Source: Mesorhizobium sp. WSM4904 (GTDB lineage Bacteria; Pseudomonadota; Alphaproteobacteria; Rhizobiales; Rhizobiaceae). From it: a stretch of DNA of 64,000 bases. The notes beneath the pieces are model-generated. The model was not told the origin of the DNA and ran no database searches. It was given only the letters and a program-made list of their open reading frames with translations. Of the stretch, positions 43,946 through 51,036 are shown in pieces; the stretch's first letter is position 1, and every line of letters starts with the position of its first letter. The stretch covers positions 5,899,001 to 5,963,000 of the forward strand of contig NZ_CP121354.1 of NCBI RefSeq assembly GCF_029674545.1, in the 5' to 3' direction. Position numbers and translations under genes: made by a program.

Positions 43946-45278
43946 CATAGGCGCTAACTTAGCAATCGATGTGCGATGGCGCGTCGTCGTCGGGGTGGTT
44001 CGCGCAAGCGGTGGAGCAGCATGTCGAGGGAGATCAACCTGGTAGGCCCCAGTAATACAGCCATCGAGATGTTGGAGATTGCCAAGGCCACGAGACGCCA
44101 GATCGGCAGGGCGGATCGGTTCAGGCGGCCAGGGGGAGAGAGTCCGGCGCCTCGGGATCGAGGGCCGGCAGGTCATCTTCGGCCAGCAGGGCGGCCAGCA
44201 GAGCGGTGTTGATCCACAGGCGAGCCAGGTCGGGATCCTTTGCGCGGAGATCTTCCAGACCCACCAGCGACTTCATGCGTTTGAACGCCAGCTCGATCTG
44301 CCATCGCAGACGATAGGTCGAGGCGAGCCGCTCAGGCGGCCAGTCATCCGGCGGCAGCGATGTCAACAGCACCAGATAGCCGGCCATCTCGATGCCGGCC
44401 TGGCTGGGTTTGTATCTCGCCTTGGCCGCCAAACGGCGCGCCGCTCGTCTGGCCTTCTCAGCCGCCTCGGGCGGCATGGGCAGGATCACCACCCGAGCGG
44501 GTATCGCGACCCTGGACTTGCCGTCCTGGACGCCCACCGAAAGATCGAGCACGCCCTTCTTGCTCGCTTCACGGCACAGCGCCAAGCGATCCAATAGCCG
44601 GCCTTGGCCATCCAGCAGGCGTGGATAGTTTGAAGGGGCACGAACCAGAAAATCAGCCCCTGCCTCGATTACCCGAGCCAGATCGTCGGCCTTGGCGTGG
44701 GCACGGTCGGCGATCCGAAGCTCTCCGGCCCTGGCGCCGCGCGACAGCCGCTCGGCTTCATGGCGATCCGTGACCTCCACCGAACAGAGCTTCAGCGTTG
44801 CAAGATCAAACACCGTGTGCACCATCCAATAGACCCGCTTGGGACCAGGCGGCGCAACTACCGTGGCGTCCACCGCCATCATCCGCAGGCCTCCGTACAA
44901 GCCGGCGAAGGCTTCGGGGCAGCGCTCGGCAAGCAATTCCGAAACCAGGCCGCCCACCCAATCAGCACTGGCCTTCAGACGCTTCAGCATCGCCACGTCC
45001 GACATCGACGCCACTCCCCGCTGCTCGGCCCAACCAGCCAGCATCCGAAGCGAGAAGCGACCCAGCACATAGGCAAAACACAGCCGCAGCAGGTCAGCAG
45101 CGCTAGCCACCTGCCGTTTGCGCAGCAGCGCCCCAGCCTCCCGCGCGCTGGTCTCCAACTCTTCTGCCGAGCCCAATCGTCCGACCAGCTCGTCCCAATC
45201 CAACGCTTGCAGCGAATCGCTCATAACCACGGTGAATCACTCACCACGATCACCGTCAAGCCTAAGTTAGCGCCTATG
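43946..45278. mobile_element. IS4-family insertion sequence with 11-bp target duplication
   Basis: A 1333-bp element. The ends CATAGGCGCTAACTTAG and CTAAGTTAGCGCCTATG are perfect inverted repeats. The flanks repeat GGGCTTGACCC directly on both sides (43935-43945 and 45279-45289). The size of the duplication and the encoded transposase both fit the IS4 family. Outside the transposase gene, the left 174 bp holds no further gene. Perfect ends, an intact gene and an exact duplication indicate a recent move. Confidence 0.93.
44121..45224 (-). CDS. IS4-family DDE transposase
   Basis: A 367-residue transposase. DDE residues are seen in LRMMAVDATVVAPPGP (first Asp) and LRIADRAHAKADDLARVI (second Asp). 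The IS4 signature Y-x2-R-x3-E-x6-K is exact in YRLRWQIELAFKRMK near residues 321-335. The N-terminal helical domain contains LLRLCFAYVLGRFSLRMLA. The ATG 45224 is used; a GTG two codons earlier is in frame. The gene is intact and probably active. Confidence 0.93.
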   Translation of the reverse strand: MSDSLQALDWDELVGRLGSAEELETSAREAGALLRKRQVASAADLLRLCFAYVLGRFSLRMLAGWAEQRGVASMSDVAMLKRLKASADWVGGLVSELLAERCPEAFAGLYGGLRMMAVDATVVAPPGPKRVYWMVHTVFDLATLKLCSVEVTDRHEAERLSRGARAGELRIADRAHAKADDLARVIEAGADFLVRAPSNYPRLLDGQGRLLDRLALCREASKKGVLDLSVGVQDGKSRVAIPARVVILPMPPEAAEKARRAARRLAAKARYKPSQAGIEMAGYLVLLTSLPPDDWPPERLASTYRLRWQIELAFKRMKSLVGLEDLRAKDPDLARLWINTALLAALLAEDDLPALDPEAPDSLPLAA

Positions 45279-45425
45279 GGGCTTGACCCGAGGATCCATG
45301 CCGTGACCTCAGCCGAAGGATGCAGCGACAGCAGAACCTGCACCGTCGCAAGGCTCGAACGTCACGGCATGGATCCTATGGTCTTCGCCGCGTCGCTTCG
45401 CTCCTTGCTCCGCCATAGGATGACG
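45279..45425. repeat. Family C repeat, copy C3, right part
   Basis: The remainder of C3: GACCCGAGGATCCATGCCGT, then CACGGCATGGATCC and the end CTCCGCCATAGGATGACGA. It shares the GGATCC arms of C1 and C2, with changed bases in the loop and ends. Confidence 0.85.
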
Positions 45426-45452
45426 ACGGGATATGTGTCGTGCCTGCCGAAC

Positions 45453-45788
45453 CTACCCCACCGCCTCCTCGTAAACCTCCGGCTTGAACCCAACCAGAAT
45501 GCGCTCGCCGACCTCGAGCACCGGCCGCTTGATCATGGTCGGCTTGGCGAGCATCAGCTTCTTGGCCTTCTTCTCGTCGAGCGCTTCCTTGTCCTTCTCC
45601 GGCAACTCGCGAAAGGTCGTACTTCCCTTGTTGAGCAGCTTCTCCCAGCCGACCTTGCCGACCCAGCCATTCAGCGTCTGCGCCTCGATGCCTTCGGCCC
45701 GGTAGTCGTGAAAGCGATAAGGGACGTCATGGCTCTCCAGCCAGACGCGCGCCTTCTTGATCGTGTCGCAGGTGGTGATGCCGTACAT
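45453..45788 (-). CDS. ArsC/Spx-family reductase-like protein (YffB type)
   Basis: A 111-residue thioredoxin-fold protein of the ArsC family. It starts MYGITTCDTIKKARVWLESH, with the active Cys at residue 7, and continues to KPTMIKRPVLEVGERILVGF, both typical of the YffB subgroup. True arsenate reductases have a fuller set of Arg residues, so arsenate is not the likely substrate; YffB-like proteins are thought to be glutathione-linked reductases. The ATG 45788 is used; a TTG five codons upstream is possible. Confidence 0.85.
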   Translation of the reverse strand: MYGITTCDTIKKARVWLESHDVPYRFHDYRAEGIEAQTLNGWVGKVGWEKLLNKGSTTFRELPEKDKEALDEKKAKKLMLAKPTMIKRPVLEVGERILVGFKPEVYEEAVG

Positions 45789-45884
45789 GGTGATCGTCAA
45801 GACAGGCCCTCGGGCGGATGGATTGCGAATCTGGCCGAACCCTAGGCCTGCCCTGCCCGCTTTGCCAGCGCTTTGCCTCGACCG

Positions 45885-46025
45885 CCCGAAGGCAGAGGCA
45901 CGCGCTACACCGCCACCGCCATCCACCGCGACGAGGCGACGCGCGACAACCATGAGGAGATGGGTTTCTTCGACGGCTGGGGCACGGTGGCCGACCAGCT
46001 TGCGGAGTATGCGAAGACGATTTGA
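45885..46025 (+). pseudogene. 3' remnant of an SRPBCC/AHSA1-type gene
   Basis: Codons from 45885 to the stop at 46023-46025 read PEGRGTRYTATAIHRDEATR, then DNHEEMGFFDGWGTVADQLA and EYAKTI. This matches the C-terminal end of AHSA1-like SRPBCC proteins (GTRYTA..., HEEMGFxxGW). No start codon or N-terminal domain precedes it: the upstream bases run into the promoter side of the ArsC-like gene. It is therefore the leftover of a gene lost by deletion. Confidence 0.7.
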
Positions 46026-46120
46026 GACGCAGGCATAGCGGCCAGCGCATTGCCCAGCCGCCATGCCTGGTCTTTCAATTCAAGTCGCGAAAGCAGCGAG
46101 CCGGCTGAGGCCGATCGGTC

Positions 46121-46483
46121 TCAATAGTAAAAGCGCTCTTCGCTGATTTTGCCGTTCTTGACCGTATAGAGGCCAACCTCATCCATTTTGACGCGTTCGC
46201 CGGTGGATTTGGGCGTCACGTCAAAGCTGAAGCGCAAGGCGAACTGGTCGCCGTTGACATAAGGGCCTTCGACCGAGCCGCCATGGACCTCGTGGTTCGC
46301 TTCCCACCACTCGCCCTTCTGCTTGACGGCTTCCTTGCCGTTGCAGACGGCCATCGGGCCTTCCATCGCTTCGTAGCTGACGATGTCGTCGGCATTGTAC
46401 TTCGCGGCTGCGGTGTGGCTGTCGCCCTTCTTGAGGAGTTCCGTAAAATCCTTGGCAATATCATTGGTGGTCGCAGTGGTCAT
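46121..46483 (-). CDS. SnoaL-like / NTF2-fold protein
   Basis: A 120-residue protein of the SnoaL-like (NTF2) fold. It contains TNDIAKDFTELLKKGDSHTA, GPMAVCNGKEAVKQKGEWWE and an ending strand set YTVKNGKISEERFYY, as common for this group. The pocket likely binds a small ligand, but activity is unknown. GGAGGAAG just before ATG 46483 fixes the start. Confidence 0.8.
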   Translation of the reverse strand: MTTATTNDIAKDFTELLKKGDSHTAAAKYNADDIVSYEAMEGPMAVCNGKEAVKQKGEWWEANHEVHGGSVEGPYVNGDQFALRFSFDVTPKSTGERVKMDEVGLYTVKNGKISEERFYY

Positions 46484-46791
46484 GACTTCCTCCCTGTTTG
46501 GACCAGACATCAAATAGGGACCGGTTGTCCGTCTGCCACTGGGGCGTGGCTCCGCAGGTGACAATTCGTGTCAGGATGGCGATGCCGCGCCATCAGAGCC
46601 CAACGATCCAGTTCTGGCCAGCGCAGTGCAGCCATCGGGCCATGGTGCTCTGCCGGCTGGCTGGCCACGTGGAAGCCCCAACAGAAGACCCTAGAGAGGT
46701 TCGAGATGCAGGCATGTTCAACCGACCAGTACAGGTCCGTTGGCCATTTTTTGTTTCTGGATTACGAGCGACCGCTGGGGCATCCTAGGGC
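46484..46791. other. 308-bp gene-free stretch
   Basis: This gap between the SnoaL and SRAP genes holds no convincing gene, hairpin or repeat. Its base composition is lower in GC than the rest of the window, and it seems to mark the left edge of the accessory patch that continues to about 48480. Confidence 0.6.
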
Positions 46792-47502
46792 ATGTGCAAC
46801 CTCTACAACATCACCACCAGCCAAGACGCCATCCGCGAGTGGACCCGCGCTATGCGCGACATCGTGGGCAACCTTGAGCCTTCCCTAGATGTCTACCCCA
46901 ACATGCCCGGCGCGGTGGTCCGCAACGCCCCCGATGGCCAGCGTGAGCTTGCCAAGCTGCTTTGGGGAATGCCTACGCCGGCCGAGCGGGTGAAGGGCAA
47001 GGTGGACTACGGCACAACCAACATCCGCAATCCGCAGTATGGCCATTGGCAGCAATATGTTGGCGTGGAGAACCGCTGTGTGGTGCCCGTGACGAGCTTC
47101 GCGGAGCCGAGCCCAACGCCGAATGACAAGGACCCTGAGACAGGCATACAGCGGAACTATTGGTTTGCCCGAAATGAGGACCGGCCGCTGTTCTTCTTTG
47201 CCGGCATGTGGACGAGCTGGCGGGGTGTCCGCAGGGTCAAGGACGGGCCGGGCGACTTCGAGCTTTACGGCTTCCTCACGACCAAGCCGAACGCGCTGAT
47301 CGCGCCGATCCACGAGAAGGCTATGCCGGTGATCCTGACCACCCAGGAGGAGGTGGAGACTTGGCTGACGGCACCATGGTCCGAAGTTCGGCACATGCAG
47401 CGGACAGCGCCGGACGATGCGTTGATGATTGTCGAGAAGCCGGCCACGCAGATCAAGTTCCCCGTGCAGCAACCCTCGCCAACGCAAGGCTCGTTGTTTT
47501 AA
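46792..47502 (+). CDS. SRAP domain protein (YedK/HMCES-like)
   Basis: A 236-residue SRAP protein that crosslinks to abasic sites in single-stranded DNA to protect them. The catalytic Cys is C2 (MCNLYNITTSQ), exposed after Met removal. Other active-site parts are YGTTNIRNP (N77, R79), VPVTSFAEPS (E105) and APIHEKAMPVIL (H174). The start is fixed by the need for Cys at position 2. It shares the lower-GC patch with the next two genes. Members are often linked to the SOS response. Confidence 0.92.
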   Translation: MCNLYNITTSQDAIREWTRAMRDIVGNLEPSLDVYPNMPGAVVRNAPDGQRELAKLLWGMPTPAERVKGKVDYGTTNIRNPQYGHWQQYVGVENRCVVPVTSFAEPSPTPNDKDPETGIQRNYWFARNEDRPLFFFAGMWTSWRGVRRVKDGPGDFELYGFLTTKPNALIAPIHEKAMPVILTTQEEVETWLTAPWSEVRHMQRTAPDDALMIVEKPATQIKFPVQQPSPTQGSLF

Positions 47503-47521
47503 CTGGGAGGAGGTAGGGGCA

Positions 47522-48028
47522 GTGGCGGCAGCAGGTCAGGCAAGTTCTAAGCTGAGCAATATGGAAGCGGAGGCAGTCGTTGGGTCGCAGATTGACCACA
47601 TGCTGCAATGGTATTGGGACGAAACGGATAAGTGGGAACGGTGGGCTTGGCGTTTGCAGACATCGATCCTCGTCTTGTCTTTCCTGGTGACTGTCATCGC
47701 AGCCCTGCCACCTCCTTCCCACCCCGACTATGTTCCTTGGATGAAGTGGCTCGTTGTTGTGATATCTGCCGCAACCACATTAGTGTCCGGGTTCCTGATC
47801 AAGAGCGGTATCGAGCGAACGGCGCAACTGCGAGAGCAGGGGAGAATTAGACTATCCGCATTGAAGCAGAAGACCATTCTGGAGCTAACTCAGAAGGCCA
47901 TGAATGAAGAGGAGCGGCTAACTTGCTTACGGCGTCTTGTTGACGTTATGGAGGACGTTGAGCAACGATTTGGCGTCCATCCCGTGGTCGCCGGTGGGTC
48001 GGGCAAAAGACGTTCTGGCGGGATTTAG
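47522..48028 (+). CDS. Two-helix membrane protein, possibly SLATT/DUF4231-like
   Basis: A 168-residue protein with an N-terminal cytoplasmic helix (MLQWYWDETDKWERWAWRLQ), two membrane helices (TSILVLSFLVTVIAALPPP and WLVVVISAATTLVSGFLI) and a C-terminal charged helix (LREQGRIRLSALKQKTILEL). This order recalls SLATT/DUF4231 proteins, which serve as membrane effectors in some defence systems, but the likeness is structural and unproved. It starts at GTG 47522 with GGAGGAGG upstream, 19 bp after the SRAP gene, so they are likely cotranscribed. An ATG at 47561 is possible. Confidence 0.65.
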   Translation: MAAAGQASSKLSNMEAEAVVGSQIDHMLQWYWDETDKWERWAWRLQTSILVLSFLVTVIAALPPPSHPDYVPWMKWLVVVISAATTLVSGFLIKSGIERTAQLREQGRIRLSALKQKTILELTQKAMNEEERLTCLRRLVDVMEDVEQRFGVHPVVAGGSGKRRSGGI

Positions 48029-48037
48029 ACTAACCGC

Positions 48038-48352
48038 CTACTCCCCATCCCTCCAGATCACGCGGCGCACCATACGGACCCCCACAAGCCGCCTCACGCG
48101 TATCTTCACACCCTGCACCGCGCTGGGCAGCAGAATGTCCACATCGAACTCCCGCCGCTTGCAGCGCTCACAACGCATGTGCCGCTCTACATCCCAAAAC
48201 GGAATGTCTCCTACGAGCTTGAGGAGGTCACCCGGCAGATAGTGGCGCGTGATGTTGCAGTTGATGCAGCGGACGCGGATTAGCTGCCCGATCTCATGGG
48301 CACGGCTGAGCGTCTGGACGACGCGGCGTGTTCGGCTGCTGGGCTCCGGCAT
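48038..48352 (-). CDS. Zinc-ribbon hypothetical protein, probable SOS gene
   Basis: A 104-residue basic protein with two CxxC pairs, C29/C32 (RVRCINCNI) and C61/C64 (RCERCKRREF), making a zinc ribbon. The rest is Arg-rich (VKIRVRRLVGVRMVRRVIWR), suggesting nucleic acid binding. No known domain beyond that. A LexA-type box (48409-48423) lies 57 bp before its start, so it may be induced by DNA damage. It is convergent with the SRAP-2TM pair. Confidence 0.75.
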   Translation of the reverse strand: MPEPSSRTRRVVQTLSRAHEIGQLIRVRCINCNITRHYLPGDLLKLVGDIPFWDVERHMRCERCKRREFDVDILLPSAVQGVKIRVRRLVGVRMVRRVIWRDGE

Positions 48353-48408
48353 GACTCATGAAATAGGAAAGTTTTCCTTTGCGGAGTCAACTCAGGCCAA
48401 GCCCTTTT

Positions 48409-48423
48409 GTTCTATTTTTGTTC
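48409..48423. promoter_or_regulatory. LexA-type (SOS) box
   Basis: GTTC-TATTTTT-GTTC is an exact match to the alphaproteobacterial LexA consensus GTTC-N7-GTTC. It lies in an AT-rich stretch upstream of the zinc-ribbon gene. On the minus strand it reads GAAC-N7-GAAC. No second box was found near the SRAP gene. Confidence 0.78.
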
Positions 48424-48480
48424 ATTGTGGCAATCAGAGCTATCGGAGTGAAGCGGCGGATTTTCAGGACCGGCGTTCCC

Positions 48481-49458
48481 CTAATAACACCCGCGCTCGA
48501 TCGCCAAGCGACGCACCAGTGCCAGCACGCTATCGATGGTCGGCGTCGGCCGAGAGGTCAGGTGGCCGAGTTCCTGCACGGCGCCCACCAGCGCGTCGAT
48601 CTCCATCGGACGGCCACGCTCCAGATCCTGCAGCATCGAGGTCTTGTGCTCGCCGACGTCGCCGGCGCCCTTGATGCGCCGGTCGATGGAAATGGGAAAA
48701 CGCACGCCGAGGCTCTCGCCGATCGACTGCGCCTCCAGCATCATGGCGCGGGCAAGCGCGCGCGTGCCTTCGTCGGCGACGATCGCGGCGAGCGTGCTGC
48801 CGGTCAGCGCCGAGATCGGGTTGAAGGAAAGATTGCCCCAGAGCTTCACCCAGATCTCAGAGCGGATGTCCTCGCGGACCGGCGCCTGCAGTCCAGCCTT
48901 GACCATCTCGCGCGCCAGAGCAGTCACACGTTCGCTCTTCTCGCCCGAAGGCTCGCCGAGCGAAAAGCGCGTGCCCTCCACATGGCGGATCAGACCGGGC
49001 GCATCGACCTCGACAGCCGGATAGACGACGGAGCCGATGACGCGCTCAGGGCCGATGTGCTGCCAGATCGCTCCGCCGGGATCGACCGCTTGGAGCCGCG
49101 TGCCTTCGAGCGCGTCGCCGGCCTTGTAGAAATACCACCAGGGCACGCCGTTCTGCATGGTGACGACCGCGGTCCCATTGCCCAAGAGCGGCACGATCTC
49201 GTCCAGCGCCGGCGCCAGCGAATGCGCCTTCAGCGCCAGCACGACATAGTCCTGAACGCCGAGCTCTTCGGTTCGCGCCGCCGCCCTTATGCGCGTGACC
49301 GTTTCCTTGCCATCCTGGATCAGACGGAGGCCGCTGGCCTTGATCGCCTCGAGATGCGCGCCGCGCGCCACGATCGACAGATCGACCTGGCCGGCGATCG
49401 CCAGCTTGGCAGCGAGGTAGCCGCCGATCGCGCCGGCGCCGAAGACTGCAATGCGCAT
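48481..49458 (-). CDS. 2-dehydropantoate 2-reductase-like (ApbA/PanE) protein
   Basis: A 325-residue NADPH-dependent reductase of the ApbA/PanE fold. The nucleotide loop MRIAVFGAGAIGGYLAAKLA, the motif VVLALKAHSL, and the C-terminal KLWGNLSFNPISALTGSTLA and MLQDLERGRPMEIDALVGAV are all present. It may make pantoate, but its place at the end of a transport-linked operon suggests another 2-oxo acid as substrate. Its ATG overlaps the stop of the acyl-CoA synthetase gene. Confidence 0.85.
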   Translation of the reverse strand: MRIAVFGAGAIGGYLAAKLAIAGQVDLSIVARGAHLEAIKASGLRLIQDGKETVTRIRAAARTEELGVQDYVVLALKAHSLAPALDEIVPLLGNGTAVVTMQNGVPWWYFYKAGDALEGTRLQAVDPGGAIWQHIGPERVIGSVVYPAVEVDAPGLIRHVEGTRFSLGEPSGEKSERVTALAREMVKAGLQAPVREDIRSEIWVKLWGNLSFNPISALTGSTLAAIVADEGTRALARAMMLEAQSIGESLGVRFPISIDRRIKGAGDVGEHKTSMLQDLERGRPMEIDALVGAVQELGHLTSRPTPTIDSVLALVRRLAIERGCY

Positions 49459-50987
49459 CAGCCGAGACCGAGTTTTGCCGCGAGACCGATGCGCTGCAAC
49501 TTGCCGGTCGCGCCCTTCGGGATCTCGTCCAGGATCAACACCTTGCGTGGCACCTTGAAATCGGCGAGCCGCGTCGCCGCGAAGCCGCGGATGTCGGCCT
49601 CGCTGGCGCTCTGGCCTTCGCGCAGCACTATCGCCGCCGCGACCTCTTCGCCGAGCTTGTCATGCGGCATGGCGAAGGTGACGACCTGCGCCACCGCCGG
49701 GTGGTCCATCAGAACGCCGTCGACCTCGAGCGGCGAGATTTTCTCGCCGCCGCGATTGATGATCTCCTTCAGCCGGCCGGTGACGCGCAGATAGTTGTCC
49801 TCGTCGAGCACGCCCTGGTCGCCGGTGTGGAACCAGCCATGGGCGAAGGCGCTGGCATTGGCGTCCGGATTCTTCTCGTAGCCGGCGGTGACGTTCGGAC
49901 CGCGGATGACGATCTCGCCAATTTCGCCGGCCTGGAGCAGCCGCCCATCCGGCGCCATGACGGCGACTTCCGGTCCCGCCGCAGCGCCCACACTGCCCGG
50001 CTTGCGCCGGCCGGGCGGCAGGCGGTTGGACGCCATCTGGTGCGCGGCCTCGGTCATGCCGTAGGACTCGATCACCGGGCAGCCGAATGTCACTTCCAAC
50101 TCGGCCATGACCTGCGCCGGCAGGGACGCCGATGAGGAGCGGATGAAGCGCAGCTTCGCTTCGGCCAGTTGCTCGGGATTGCGCGCGGCGCGTGGCAGGA
50201 TCGCCTGATGCATGGTCGGCACCGCCGTGTACCAGCTCGGCTTCGCTTCGGAGAGCCATTGGAAAAATCGCAGCGCGTTGAAGCCCGGCGTGCAGAAGAC
50301 GCTGCCGCCGGCGGCGAGCGAGGACAGCACCGCCGCGATCAGCCCGTGGATGTGGAACAGCGGCATGATGTTGAGGCAGCGATCGGCCGCGGTCAGGCCG
50401 AGCGTGACGCCGATATGCGCCGCCGAGGCGGCAAGGTTTGCGTGGCTGAGCGGCACCAGTTTCGGCCGCGAGGTGGTGCCCGAGGTGTGCAGGAGAAGCG
50501 CGGTGTCGCCACCCTCGGCCAGTCCGGACGCGACCGGTGGGCCGACCGGATCGCCCTCGATCGTGAAGATGCCGGCCGGCGCGCCGTCCGGCACGACCAG
50601 GCGCAGCACGGGGATGCCGAGACGCTCGGCGACCTCGACAGAGGGACCAGCCTCGTCCTTGCCGACAAGGATCGCCTTAACGCCGATATCGCTCAGATAA
50701 AAATCGAGCTCGTCGGCCCGATAGGCCGGGTTGAGCGGCGCGGTGGAAGCAGCAGCTGCCACCGCGATGAAAGCGGTCGCCATCTCCGGGCCGTTGGGCA
50801 GCACGATGGCGACGCGGTCCCCACGGCCGATGCCGAGTGCGTTGAGCCGCGCCACCGCATCGCCAATCAGCCGGCGCAGCTTGCCATGCGAGAGTGCGGT
50901 CCGTTCAGGCGCCGCGATGGCCGGTGCGTCTTCGGCGCCTGGAGCGAGGCGATGGGCGAGATCGATGGAATTTGCGCTGTTTGTCAT
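49458..50987 (-). CDS. Acyl-CoA synthetase (AMP-forming), FadD/oxalyl-CoA type
   Basis: A 509-residue ANL-superfamily ligase. The P-loop LLLHTSGTTSRPKLVPLSH, the A5 motif VIESYGMTEAAHQM, the hinge GWFHTGDQGVLDEDNYLRVT and the catalytic Lys region VLILDEIPKGATGKLQRIG are intact. It joins a carboxylic acid to CoA. The closest pattern I recall is the oxalate/medium-chain group; the acid is not certain. It lies between ggt and the PanE-like gene in one minus-strand unit (49 bp and -1 bp gaps). Confidence 0.87.
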   Translation of the reverse strand: MTNSANSIDLAHRLAPGAEDAPAIAAPERTALSHGKLRRLIGDAVARLNALGIGRGDRVAIVLPNGPEMATAFIAVAAAASTAPLNPAYRADELDFYLSDIGVKAILVGKDEAGPSVEVAERLGIPVLRLVVPDGAPAGIFTIEGDPVGPPVASGLAEGGDTALLLHTSGTTSRPKLVPLSHANLAASAAHIGVTLGLTAADRCLNIMPLFHIHGLIAAVLSSLAAGGSVFCTPGFNALRFFQWLSEAKPSWYTAVPTMHQAILPRAARNPEQLAEAKLRFIRSSSASLPAQVMAELEVTFGCPVIESYGMTEAAHQMASNRLPPGRRKPGSVGAAAGPEVAVMAPDGRLLQAGEIGEIVIRGPNVTAGYEKNPDANASAFAHGWFHTGDQGVLDEDNYLRVTGRLKEIINRGGEKISPLEVDGVLMDHPAVAQVVTFAMPHDKLGEEVAAAIVLREGQSASEADIRGFAATRLADFKVPRKVLILDEIPKGATGKLQRIGLAAKLGLG

Positions 50988-51036
50988 GGCTCCAGACTAT
51001 GTTTCGAACGATCGGCCGATGTCCAGCAAGGGCTGC

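Noticed and set aside
46680..46760. Possible tRNA because of a GGTTCGA stretch
   Set aside because: No matching acceptor, D or anticodon arms could be folded around it.
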